A stretch of DNA of 64,000 nt from NCBI GenBank assembly GCA_001972305.1, contig BDDD01001452.1, positions 145,153 through 209,152 on the forward strand. Direction: 5' to 3'. This DNA comes from Cephalotus follicularis. Lineage: Eukaryota; Streptophyta; Magnoliopsida; Oxalidales; Cephalotaceae. Numbering within the stretch: the first letter of the stretch is position 1; the number at the start of each line of letters is the position of its first letter. The translations under genes were made by a program, and so were the position numbers. The notes beneath the pieces were generated by a model. It saw only the letters and a list, made by a program, of their open reading frames with translations. It was not told the origin of the DNA and did no database searches. Positions 23,528 to 34,397 of this stretch are shown piece by piece.

Positions 23528-25634
23528 ATGACTTCCCAATCCACTACTACACAGATGAGTCTTCATGTTATAAAATGGAGGTCGAGTCTGGAAGCGTGCA
23601 ACGGACAGATCCCTAAGCAGAATTGTCAAATTATAGCGGCGAGGACAAGGCTCAGTACATAGCAATGGTTGATTGTCTCTATTTGTGCTAGTGGTTCTTT
23701 TGATGCTACTAGCTCTAATAAAGATGAGTCCTTGAACTCAAAACATTCCCCAACTTTCCCTACCAAAAGACCTCAAAACTATGATGCAAGAAACGATCTG
23801 AAATGTCGTCCGAGGAATGTTACACCTATAATATCCAATCTACTTTGACTAGGAAAGAGCTTGACAAAATAAGAACTACCTTCAGTATTCCCACCGAGGT
23901 ATTCCGTGACGTTCCTCCAAAAAATGATTGGCCCCCCATCCGTTTTTGAAATGTGTTTCCTTGCTATGTCGAGGTACTTTGGTCGAGGTTACATATTCTG
24001 ATCTCCGACTTCACGTATGCAGTCCTCAACCACTACAAGGCTCACCCTTGTTAGTTGGCTCCCAATTCTTGGACGTTTGTAATTGACTTCTTGTGCCTTT
24101 GCAAGATCACCGAGGTTAAACCTTCTATAAATGTCTTTCGATCCCTCTTCCACCTTGTGAAGCACGCTGATAAAGTTGGGGGATGGTTTTATTTGAAAAA
24201 CTGACCAAATTTGCCTAACTACTTGCAAAGGTCTATCCTAGTGGAGCTAGAATTCAAGTGTTGTTGAGGAAGCCTAATCTTCCGCTTCTCGGATTGAGTC
24301 CCCTGCCGGTCCCTACTGGTTACAAAGGTAACTCATGTTGCAACTCTTCTTCCTTTGCGTAAGTTTCCTATTACCCTTATTTCTTTATGCAGATCAAGTC
24401 ATGTTGGACTCGCTGTTCCTTGTGACCTCGGTGATAAAGAAGAAGAAATCGAAAGCAAGGAGTGAACGTAAGACTCGTATCCCTGATCCCACCACCGAGG
24501 TAGTTAAGATTGAGGCTCGGAGTACTGGAAAAGAGATCGTCCCGAAATCTGAGGCTGACTCAACCGTTCCAAGGGTAGGGGAAAAAAAGATCCATGCCTG
24601 GTCCATTAAGGTTTAAGCAAACAACTCGCCTACTTTCTCCCGAGGAGCTCCAAATAAGGCATGCTCGAGCAATCGTGTTTCAGACCAGTTCTGATATTTG
24701 CTGAAAGAACGTGACAGTCCACAAGAATGAGTCTACTTTATCTTTGGCTAACACCGATCTTCAACCCAATCGGATGCTATTGCTCCCCGAAGATGAGAAG
24801 GTGTATGCCTCATGGAGCTATTCTCAAACCTGGGCGGCCATGGTCCAAAACAACATTATGGTATACCCTTTTCTAAACAATTAATCCGAATCTTTTCCTT
24901 CCTTTCCCCTTAACTTGGTTTCTTGGGTAGGCGGGTCAGCAAGCCTCATTTCTTTGGGATCATTTTTGGGCTGTTGTAAGGGAAAGCAAAGCTTTGGAAG
25001 CCGAATGCAAGAAGTTGGAGGAAAAGAAGAATACTACCGAGGAGAAGCACCGATTCGGGAGAGAGATCTCGCCGCCTTGCGCGCCCAACATGAGACCTCA
25101 AAATCCAAGGTCAAGGATCTCAAGATCAAGCTATCTTCCATGACCAATGAGAGAGACTCATTACTGGCATGTTCGGGGGAATTGGGGACTAAACTTGAGC
25201 GCGCTTCTCAAGAAGCTTTGAAGGCATACAAGGAGTCAGATGCCTTTAGGAAAGACATCAACACTTCTCAAGAAGCTTTGGAGGCATGCAAGGAGTCAGA
25301 TGCCTTTAGGAAAGACATCAACACTCACGCCTTCGAGTTCTTCAAAGGGGGTATAAAGATGACTTTGGAACAAGTTGATCGAAATTATCCTAGTGTAGAT
25401 GTTGAGAGGATCTCAGTGTCTTCTAGTATGGAACTGTATAATAAGAAGAAGAAGGTTGGCACTCTGAATCTTGATAGTTCTGAGGAAGAGGACGATGATG
25501 TCGAGGACGGAAATGGCATTGAGGATGACACTGAGAGTGGGGAGTTGGCAAGCAAAGGAACTACTCAAGACCTGGTTGCTGATGAAAACGGTTTTGTCGA
25601 TCAAGGTCTTTTAGATGTGTCTATTCCTCCTTAG
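23528..25634 (+). pseudogene. Antisense extra ORF (aORF) of Tat-B, decayed, with introns
   Basis: Resembles the plant 'putative gypsy-type transposon' family (Pfam Transposase_28), found as an extra ORF antisense to gag-pol in Tat-lineage elements. Function unknown. Candidate start is ATG 23528. At about 23860-24200 a broken conserved core is readable in one frame: TTFSIPTEVFRDVPPKN, AVLNHYKAHPC and LAPNSWTFVIDFLCLCK. Likely introns: 24329-24393 (AAG/GTAACT ... TTTATGCAG/A) and about 24860-24931 (ATG/GTATACC ... TTGGGTAG/G). The second joins two exons in frame. The last exon is coiled-coil rich (KALEAECKKLEEKK) with two 20-residue tandem repeats, then an acidic tail (SSEEEDDDVEDGNG) to a stop at 25632-25634. 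Many stops and frameshifts occur upstream. Confidence 0.7.
25203..25322 (+). repeat. 60-bp tandem duplication in Tat-B aORF
   Basis: Two adjacent 60-bp units (25203-25262 and 25263-25322) differ at only a few bases. Each encodes the 20-residue pattern SQEAL.A.KESDAFRKDINT. The length is a multiple of three, so the frame is kept. Confidence 0.93.
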
Positions 25635-26031
25635 TGAGGTTAAGATTCTCTTTGACGAACGCTTCAATGTAAATGGCCTTCGACCCACCCCCCTAGGTAA
25701 AAACTCTAATTATATGAATGATACTTTCATTCTGATTTCAAAGTGTTGCATTTTTTTTACCTCAGCCTTAAATGCCTTTGCATGATCAAATACCGAGGTA
25801 AGTCCCCGATATCTCCTATGTTTTTGGAATCCCAAGGAGGCCTTGTGGTTTTCCCCGACTTTCTAGTTCTCAATGCCTTAAGAATCCCTAAAGCCTGTAT
25901 TTAATGCTTTTTGGGAATATTAGTAGTATGTTTAAACGCTTCTTGAGAGTATAAAGAGGGTTCATTTAATGGTCCTCATCATTCGAGGGACCTTCATCCC
26001 CTATATAACGCCAAGCGAATTCTTTCATTTT
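25635..26031 (+). other. 3' flank of Tat-B aORF
   Basis: No ORF. AT-rich with CTTTTTGGAATCCCAAGGAGG-type repeat fragments and a TATAACGCC near 26004. It ends at the LTR-C copy 2 boundary TGTCACCC (26032). No PBS lies here, so this is the outer flank of that LTR. Confidence 0.4.
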
Positions 26032-26325
26032 TGTCACCCACGTCCCAACAAGACCCAATTATCTCATTGAGACAATTGTGACTATCACATGGCAAGCCCC
26101 CTATTTGGAGACCTCCCAGTGATTTCTACATACTCACTTGAAAAAACGGGTGAATAAAATTTTCTTATACTAAAATAAGTGAATTAGTGTGAACTTTTTT
26201 TAATTTGAAAATAATTAAAACTTTTAAAAAAAATTCAAAAAATCGGGTATATAATGTCCGTTTATCGGACAATATCACCTACGCCACCTACAAAGAAAAT
26301 ACATTTTTATATACTAGGCTCAGCC

Positions 26326-28561
26326 TGTTAGATGTAGTGACCCAACAAGCCATTGGATAGGCTGTCACATTATATCTTTTCTTGTAAATAAACAATCTTA
26401 TTCTCTTTATATATGACATGTGCTTAATTAGTTATGGCAATATCACTTGTGTTTGATCACTTAATTGAAGTAGTTTATTTTTTACATGCTTACGCTTGTG
26501 ATGCCAGACATAAGGTTGGATGCCTAGCATAGAGGCTGTGGGATTGGTTACCTTATTTCTTATGTCGAATTAGTTCTAAGTCATAGGTTCACTTTGTGGG
26601 CATTAGTGAACCGGATAGACTTGCGCGTATGTTGCCTGCTCATGGAATTGGAGGATGGATTCTCTCACTACCATCTGTGTTGGACACTAGGGCAAATACG
26701 GGGTGCGCGTTAGGAGCGTGTACACTGAACTGGACCCGCGTAGGAGACACTGTTTGGATAGTCACTATTCTCGTGTCAGTAGTGACTCCTACTTGTTGCG
26801 GTTGTGTATAAGTGTTGATCACTTAGCGAGTTCTCAAACTCGTCTGATCCTTAGACCTGAGGGACTGCTCTATATTATATGGAGACAGTTATGCTTTAAT
26901 CTCCACCTTACCCAGTCCTTGCGCAGGGCTGACAATCGGGTGGTCTTTGGGTATTATCAAATCTATACGAATATAAGCGAGTGCGCAATATGGGATTGTC
27001 ACCCCTGAGCAAAGGTGATCGGCTCTATTATGATCTAATTGTACTTTGGACTTATGAAATCCATGGCCAAGGTTGAGGCAGACTGGAAATTAGATTTCCT
27101 GAGAGTTTACCAAAGGTCCTAGTGATGATCATATATTTTAGGCATTGAGGTATTATCTAGGGTTGACACATATCCTTACCCTAGACCTCAATCAGGGCCA
27201 AGTATGATAAGGGATTATAGTACACGTGAACCGACGACTTAGAAAGTCTTGTATTGTGGTGGTGTGTAATGAATTATGAGAAAATTAATTAGATTAATTT
27301 TTTCATATGGATAATATTAGATATTATTTTGAGAGCATTTAAATTGGTCTGGGACCATTTAGAATGGCTAAACCGGAACCTAGGGGTATTTTGGTAATTT
27401 ATGAACACCTTCGATTTTAACCAATATTTTGAAGGGTACCTATCCAATAATGATTAGCTCTTTAATATGTTGGACATATTAAGTCTTGGTGTAAAATATC
27501 AGTTAATTGGATCCTACATTTTATGGAAACATATTTATTTGATCTTACTTAATCAATATTCGAAAGGTACATGAAATCACTAAAGAGTTGGACTCTATAT
27601 GCTTCACCTGCCAGTCAAAGCGTCGACACCTTCTGGGAAAGCGTCGACGCATTACATTGGATAAAGTGTCGACGCCTTCTGGGAAGCGTCGACGCTTAAT
27701 GCTTATATATGCGTCAATAACTTTTAGAAAGACGTCGGCATTTAGTGCCATGTAATGTATAAGCGTCGACGCTGTTGTTGAAAGCGTCGACGCTTTGCAC
27801 GGGTCATGCAACCTATGCACGAACTCACTTCGTGGGCACGTTTTCTCTCTCATCTCTAGCAGTTTTCTCCCGTTCATGCACGTTATGGAAACGTGGGGAT
27901 CATGGTTACAGACTCCCTAGAAGTGAGGACCATGATCCCATGTTTATAGGAGAGTGGGAGAGTGGATAGGTTGGCTGGTGAATGCATTTTTATGCAGATT
28001 TCTAGTTTTGTTAATCAGAGTTCTTTTTCTGGGAATAAGAGTAAGACACCTCTCTGCATATAGTGAGTTTGATATTTTGAGATAAACACCAAGCAAGTGC
28101 TTATCTAGGATGGATTGTTTTTTATTGCACTGATCAAACTTAATTTTCCTTTTATAAGCTTTGAGAGACAGAGTGTATGTGTAAGAAGAAACTGTTTTGT
28201 TTCTTGCTGGTGTTGTGCATCTGCTGGATCAGGGACTTTGGGAAGATTATAGAGGGAGTCGACCCAAGCGTGTACCGACAAAGAAAGTAGGAGCCATCAC
28301 CGTTGGTATATCCCCTTGTCTCCCTCTTTTGCTATGCCTTATTGACATGCTTGTGTGTCACCATTGTTTGTCTTTGGTGACACTAATTCAAACGTTGTTG
28401 ATGATGTGGTGATCCTTGTGGCTTGTGAGCTTGCCATAATGGATAGTTTTTCAGTTTTATTGGGTGTTCTTCCGCTGCATATATGTCTAATAAAATTTTG
28501 TTCTACACTTTTTCACCATTTGCCGTTTATGGCTCCGAAAATGGTTAATCCGTTTCCATCA
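26326..28561 (+). repeat. 5' LTR of the copia element
   Basis: 2236 bp. It starts TGTTAGATGTAGTGACCC and ends CCGTTTCCATCA. Its direct repeat is 34398-36629. Contains an AAGCGTCGAC cluster (27617-27796). ORFs on either strand are short and not conserved between the two LTRs. Confidence 0.93.
27617..27796. repeat. AAGCGTCGAC cluster in 5' copia LTR
   Basis: About eight copies in 180 bp. Several are full palindromes or near (AAGCGTCGACGCTT, AAAGCGTCGACGCTTT). Spacers such as CCTTCTGGG recur between copies. Confidence 0.92.
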
Positions 28562-28562
28562 G

Positions 28563-28574
28563 TGGTATCAGAGA
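28563..28574 (+). other. Primer-binding site of the copia element
   Basis: TGGTATCAGAGA lies one base after the LTR end. It matches the initiator-Met tRNA PBS (TGGTATCAGAGC) at 11 of 12 bases. Confidence 0.92.
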
Positions 28575-28881
28575 CTCCCACATCATCCTTGGTAGAATTT
28601 ATACTATGAATGATGTACTGATTAAATATTTAATTAAAGGATGTGTTTTGGGGTTAAACTTGATATTCAAAGTGCCTTAATGAAATTATGTATGAAATTG
28701 GATTTCATTGTTGTTTAATCTTGGAGATTATGTTAAAATGGTTTTTGAATATGTTTTGGAAACCTACATGGTGTAGTTTAAGGCAGTAATTTGTCTGGTA
28801 ATGATTGGTATGGTATATGCCTAATGTTCAAACCAATAGTTCCTGCAATTTTTTGAACTGCAGAAACTGTCCAGGGGACTT

Positions 28882-29037
28882 TAGCGTCGATGCTTTTGGA
28901 TTAAGCGTCGAGCCTTGTCTTGCTGAGTTGATCCCTGTGTCGGCGCCTTGGCATGGTGTTGATGCTTATTTGAATTTTTGTGTTTTTGTGCCAAAGACGT
29001 AAGCGTTGACGCCTTTTGGGAAAGCGTCGACGCTTTT
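28882..29037. repeat. AAGCGTCGAC cluster in the copia leader
   Basis: About six exact or degenerate copies (TTAGCGTCGATGCTTTT, TTAAGCGTCGAG, TAAGCGTTGACGCC, AAAGCGTCGACGCTTTT). They lie outside the LTR but within the transcribed leader, about 320 bp after the PBS. Confidence 0.85.
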
Positions 29038-29835
29038 GTTTATTAAAAAAAATATTCTGTTTTTAATAAAATTTGATTTTATACATTATGACACTTAGAA
29101 AATCAAAATTATTGCTTGATTTAGTTGGAGTTTAACCAATACTAACAATCCTTAAATTAAATTTTTGTTATTGGTTATTATCTATGGTATTTTGTTATTT
29201 AGTGTTTTAATTATATTGGATATAATTTAAGTCTTATGCAAAATGGATGGCCTAAAAAGAACATAGACCTAGTTTACGGTTTTCTTTGTGTGGATGGATA
29301 TTATTTAATTTATTATCTTTAATGATCTGTAATAAGGTGCATGCGTGCACCATTTATTTTTTTCCTTACTTTTGTATTTTCTCCTTGTATTTTTAAATGT
29401 AATTTTCTTTTCAAAATATAAAGTACAATTTTGTAAATGAAGACCTTGCAAGGAGAGATGGAGGAAAGGAGAAATGGGGTACATGACTTTTGAAGGCCAT
29501 GTATGCATGGTATTGATGTAATAGATTAAATTTATATCTTAACACCTAGGAAGACCTAGTAGTGACTTTGGGCTCAAGTCACTACTGATTCTGTCCTTGT
29601 CAATCCATTAACACATTTTATAAATATGTCCAAGGTGCATAAGATACACGTCATGCATGCTAAGCCGTAATTAATTGGAATTGGCTAATACAACCAATGA
29701 ATTAATTAATGGCTCGGTAATTAAAATGTGAGACCACAAATTCCCTCAACTTAATAATAAGTCTGAACGTAGGAACCCATGGAGTGGTTCCCCGTGGCCT
29801 TCCATAATTTTCGTTGAGTAGTATTCCTAGGTTAT

Positions 29836-30142
29836 TGGTTTGTCATGCCCTAGCTGAGGCTGATAACTTTGGGATACTATCTCAACGTTGGTGTTGGGAA
29901 CCGCAAAGGGTGACAATTTTTTAGCACTTGGACACGCCTACATGTGGGTGTTAAAACTAGTGCATTCCAATGAAAATTGTGGGTGTTTGACTTATCGAGA
30001 TTCTAATGGTTTGTCATGCCCTAGCTGATGCCATATTGAATCTAAGGCCAAAGTTTTATGATTGTATCTTGTATTATATACAAATTGGCAAGAAAGCCTA
30101 CCCATTGGATATATTATGGTTTGTCATGCCCTAGCTGAGGCT
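29836..30142 (+). repeat. Three dispersed copies of a 20-bp leader motif
   Basis: GGTTTGTCATGCCCTAGCTG occurs three times (near 29838, 30007 and 30118), twice followed by AGGCT and once by ATGCC. The third copy is preceded by TTAT. Spacing is irregular (about 170 and 110 bp). Confidence 0.88.
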
Positions 30143-30333
30143 ATAATATGATTGCGATAGATTCCAAATCCCCACTAGGAAGTTTTACTTCTCGAGTTCC
30201 ATATGGGAGTATTGAATACGATTAGAATAGTGGGAGGAACCTTAAGCACTAAAGACCAAGTGTTTTGTTGTCATATATTAAAATTGGAATAAATGCTAAC
30301 TCATGTTTATATTTCCTTATCTAGGTTGCTAGT

Positions 30334-31200
30334 ATGGCTTTATCAAATGCAATGTCCCGTATACTTGAGACAAACAAACTTGAGGGGCCCAACTTCAACA
30401 ATTGGCACCGAAACCTCAAGATCGTCCTTATGGCCAATAAAATGGCCTATGTGATGACTGGGGGGCCTCCTTCACTGGGTGAAGATCCAACTTCCGAAGA
30501 GAGTGAGCGACTAGCCAAATGGCTAAAGGATGAGAAGCAAGCTAGATATCTTGCCCTCCTTGGGATGACACCTTAGCTTCAGCGTCAGAATGAGAAGATT
30601 GAGACCTTATCTACTATACTACTCCATCTTCAGGAGATGTATGGAGCTAAGTCTAGGACTCAAAGGTTCAACCTATCACGCAAACTCTTTGAGACGCAGA
30701 TGCAAGAGGGAGCTTCAGTCCATGAGCATGGATTGAAGATGATAGACATGATTGAGCAGCTGGCTCAATTAGGGTTTGTCATGGACCATGATATGTATGT
30801 AGATCTTATTTTGACGTCCCTTCCTAAGTCGTTCTCATAGTTTTTGGTGAACTTTCACATGAACAAGATAGAGGTGACTCTATCTGAGCTTATAGTTATG
30901 CTGAGGACGGCTGAGGCCGAATTTGACTCTGTGAAGTCAAAGACCCACTCCCTACTTCTTCCTTCTTATAGGTCTGCCCAAGGAAAGGGCAGTGCCTCTT
31001 CTTCCTCTAAAGGGAAGGGTGTGCGCATGCCTGTCAACACAAAAGGCAAGGGTAAGAAGAAGCAAAAGAAGAAGAAGGGTAAGCTTGGAGCTAGTGAGAA
31101 TGTTGCCAAAGATCGGATGAAGAAGTTAGCTACTGAAGGTGCTTGTTTCCAGTGCGGTAAGACCGGGCACTAGAAAAAGGATTATCGTGTTGCTGTTGCT
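30334..31200 (+). pseudogene. gag: gag of the copia element
   Basis: Copia-type gag (UBN2-like). It starts at ATG 30334 with MALSNAMSRILETNKLEG, then GPNFNNWHRNLKIVL. The central part has LQEMYGAKSRTQRF and the helix FETQMQEGASVHEHGLKMID. Stops: TAG at 30574-30576, TAG at 30838-30840 and TAG at 31171-31173. A Lys/Ser-rich linker (GKGKKKQKKKKGK) precedes the zinc knuckle CFQCGKTGH-stop-KKDY. Its last Cys is Tyr and the Trp after His is a stop, so RNA binding is lost. Gag would form the virus-like particle. This copy cannot. Confidence 0.88.
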
Positions 31201-31698
31201 GCAGTCTCTGCTGATAACCCGCATGGTGCGAGTACATCAGGTACGTTCATGATTGAACTTAATCTAGCTTTGAATAGTAGTTCTTCATGGGTATTAGATA
31301 CTGGATATGGAACTAACCTTTGCAATTCATTGCAGGGACTAATAAAAGTTAGAAAGCTTGGAGCAGGAGACCTAGACTTGAGGCTTGGCGATGGATCTAG
31401 GATCATTGCTCAAACTGTTGGTGTTTATGATATTTGTTTGTGTAATAATTTTATTTTGACATTGGATCCTTGTTATTATGTTATGAATATTGTACGGAAC
31501 ATTATAAGTGTTTCTCACTTGTGTTGTTTGGGCTTGGAGCTTAGGTTCCGAGACATTGGATGTTTTATATATTCAAACAATGTTTGTATTGGTAATGGTA
31601 TTATCGACAATGGATTATATGTCTTAAATACTTCACAATCAAATATATTGTCCATTGAGCAAAGTAATAATAGAAAAAGACAAAGAGAAACTGAGTGA
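31201..31698 (+). pseudogene. Aspartic protease of the copia element
   Basis: Active-site segment SSSWVLDTGYGTNLCNSLQGL contains the catalytic D-T-G of copia proteases. LRLGDGSRI and NIISVSHLCCLGLELRF follow, as in the family. The frame is open from 31249 to a TGA at 31696-31698 in the protease-integrase linker (KRQRETE-stop). It normally cleaves the polyprotein. Upstream stops mean it would not be made from this copy. Confidence 0.85.
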
Positions 31699-32640
31699 AA
31701 TAAGAAGTACACTTGGTATTGTAGACTTGGACATCTTAGTGATGCTAGACTCTCACAATTGGTTAAGGATGATCTACTAGATATCCAGGACTTAGAGTCT
31801 TATCCTACTTGTGAATCTTGTTTATTGGGAAAGATGATCAAATCTCCCTTCTCTGGTCAAGGAGAAAGGGTTATGGACTTACTGGGCTTAGTCCATACTG
31901 ACGTATGTGGTCCTATGTCAGTCAGTGCTCGAGGAGGTTACATCTACTTCATAACCTTTACTGATGATTTATCTAGGTATGGTTATGTGTATCTGATGAA
32001 ACACAAGTTAGAATCCTTTGAGAAATTTAAGGAGTTCAGACTTGAAGTAGAAAAACAAATAGGTAAATCAATTAAAATACTTCGGTCTGACCGAGGTGGC
32101 GAATCCTTGTCATCTAAATTCCTTGGTTATCTTAGAGATAACGGAATTCTATCTCAGTGACTCCTCCTGGAACACCACAGCATAATGGTGTCTGAAAGGA
32201 GGAATCGGACTTTGTTGGACATGGTTCGATCGATGATGTCTTTTACTGACCTTCCTACCTATCTCTGGGGTTATGCCCTAGATATAGCTGCTTATATCTT
32301 GAATCAGATTCCTTCAAAATCTGTACCTTCTACTCCATACTTGGTATGATCAGGGAGGAAACCTAGCCTGAACCATTTAAAGGTTTGGGGCTGTCCGGAT
32401 TATGTCAAGAGGCTTGACACAGATGAGCTGGAAGAGCGGTCAGGCCGTTGCAGGTTTGTGGGGTATCCTATAGAAACTAAAGGATACTACTTCTACCACC
32501 CTAGCAAACAAAAGATTTTTGTTTCGCGAAATACTGTATTCCTAGAGAAGGAATACCTTCTTGAAGGAAACAGTAGGAGTAAGGTGGAACTCAAGGAGTT
32601 ACCACAGGTAGAAACCGCATAGGAGATTGAGGAGTTGGAG
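31699..32640 (+). pseudogene. pol: Integrase of the copia element
   Basis: The zinc domain reads TWYCRLGHLSDARL ... CESCLLGKM. The first His of the HHCC set is Tyr. The catalytic core shows HTDVCGPMS (first Asp), FTDDLSRYGYVYLMK and LRSDRGGE (second Asp). A frameshift with TGA at 32158-32160 falls just after GILSQ, where the P-G-T-P-Q-H-N-G block is read in another frame, then SERRNRTLLDMVRSMMS continues with the third acid (Glu in SERR). Later blocks WGYALDIAAYILN and LKVWGC are visible, with stops at 32347-32349 and 32620-32622. Confidence 0.88.
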
Positions 32641-33570
32641 GTTAGACCTTCAACAGACACAGTTGAGATTGGATCTCAGCTGAGAATGGTTCTCAGTTAG
32701 GCAGAGCTTCTTTGAGGAGATCAGGTAGAATCCCATTAGCACCTGAGAGGTATGGTTTCCTCATTGATGGTACTGATGAGATAAACGTCATTGAAGATGA
32801 CGAGCCTGCCAGCTATCTAGAGGCAGTGCAAGACACTGAATCTGAAGCATGGCCAGGAGCCATGAAATTCGAAATAGATTCTATGTACTCAAACCAAGTT
32901 TGGAATTTGGTTGAAGCACCCGAAGGCATAGTGCCTATTGGCTGCAAATGGATCTTCAAGAAGAAGATGAATGCAGATGGAAAAATCAAGACTTATAAAG
33001 CTCGATTAGTGGCAAAGGGGTATAGGCAACGACATGGAGTCGACTATACTGAAACTTTCTCACCTGTTGCCATGCTTAAATCCATTAGGATTCTGCTTGC
33101 TATTGCCGCTCATTATGATTATAAGATATGGCAAATGGATGTTAAGACGGCATTTTTAAATGGGCATCTTGAAGAGGACATCTATATGTTCCAACCCGAG
33201 GAGTTTACATCTGTCGAGCATCCGCACATGGTGTGCAAGCTCGAACGGTCCATCTATGGACTAAAGCAAGCATCTCATAGCTGGAATCTACGTTTTAATG
33301 AAGTAGTCAAATCTTTTGACTTCATAAAAAATGTAGATGAGCCATGTGTTTATAAAAAGCAAGAGGGACCTAGTATCACTTTCTTGGTGCTATATGTAAA
33401 TGACATCCTCCTCATTGGGAATGATGTAGGAATGTTGCAGTTTGCAAAGATATGGCTAACAAAGAACTTTTCCAAGAAGGATTTGGGAGAAGCCACATAT
33501 ATACTGGGTATTAGGATCTTCAGGGATAGATCCAATAGGTTGCTTGGGCTTTCCAAAAGCTAGTACATCA
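32641..33570 (+). pseudogene. pol: Reverse transcriptase of the copia element
   Basis: RVT_2-type RT. WNLVEAPEGIVPIGCKWIFKKK, YKARLVAKGYRQ, YTETFSPVAM, QMDVKTAFLNGHLEEDIYM, SIYGLKQASHSW and LGEATYILGIRI are in order. The catalytic box reads YVNDILLIGND. Copia RTs have YVDD, so one of the two catalytic aspartates is Asn. The frame is open from 32712 to a TAG at 33561-33563 just after LLGLSKS. The upstream linker (32641-32711) carries a TAG at 32698-32700. Confidence 0.93.
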
Positions 33571-34330
33571 GCTAGGTGCGAAAGAGATTTAGCATGGAGA
33601 ATTCCAAGAGAGGCCTATTGCCTATATGCGAAGGAATTCATCTTTCTCGAAAGATGTCTCCTGAGACATCTGAAGAGAGAGCACGCATGAGTCGAATACC
33701 TTATGCTTCGGCAGTAGGGTCGATCATGTATGCCATGTTATGTACTAGGCCTGATGTTGCACTTGTCCTCGGTATGTCAAGTCGATTTCAGTCTGATCCC
33801 GGTGAAAGCACTGGGAAGTGGTCAAGGGAATTTTGAAGTACCTTAGGAGGACTCGGGATATGTTCTTGATCTATGGAAAGGATAGTAAGCTGAAATTGGA
33901 GGGCTTTACAGACTCCAGTTTTGATAGTGATCCAGATTATCACAAAATCTGTCTCTAGGTACGTGTTTGTACTTAATGGTGGAGCTGTGAGCTGGCGTAG
34001 TTCAAAGCAAGGGACTATTGCAGATTCTACTACAGAAGTCGAGTACATAGCAGCCTCAGATGCCGCCAAGGAAGGTGTATGGATGCACAAGTTCATTACT
34101 GAACTAGGAGTTGTTCCTTCCATTAGTAGTCCAGTTGTAATATACTGTGACAATAATGGGGTTGTAGCACAAGCCAAAGAACCTCGGTCTCACCAGCAAT
34201 CCAAACACATCGAGCGGCGCTATCATTTAATCCGAGAGATTATTGGTATGGGAGATATACAACTTGAGAGGGTCTCCTGAAAGGAGAACACAGCAGATCC
34301 ACTGGCCAAAGCAATGGGCACCAAGGCTCT
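33571..34330 (+). pseudogene. pol: RNase H of the copia element
   Basis: MSRIPYASAVGSIMYAMLCTRPD is visible at 33687-33756 and is followed by a frameshift near 33815-33840. RNase H continues with [41 protein letters not shown] and [13 protein letters not shown]. Asp (CDNNG) and Glu (EVEYIA) of the active site are present, while the first Asp segment (..[10 protein letters not shown]..) lies in a shifted frame. A TGA at 34278-34280 precedes KENTADPLAK. The sequence then runs into the polypurine tract. Confidence 0.88.
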
Positions 34331-34385
34331 GGAGCATCATCGTGGGATGCTGGCTCTAGGCTATAGGAGTTCATGGCTTGAGGGT

Positions 34386-34397
34386 CAAGTGGGAGAT
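34386..34397 (+). other. Polypurine tract of the copia element
   Basis: AAGTGGGAGATT lies immediately before the 3' LTR start (TTTTAGATG, the equivalent of TGTTAGATG). Confidence 0.85.

Larger units (their letters stand above)
28575..30333 (+). other. Long untranslated leader of the copia element
   Basis: 1.76 kb between PBS and gag without a credible ORF. It contains a GTCGAC cluster (28882-29037) and three copies of GGTTTGTCATGCCCTAGCTG near 29838, 30007 and 30118. AT-rich sequence between them shows nothing recognisable. Confidence 0.75.
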
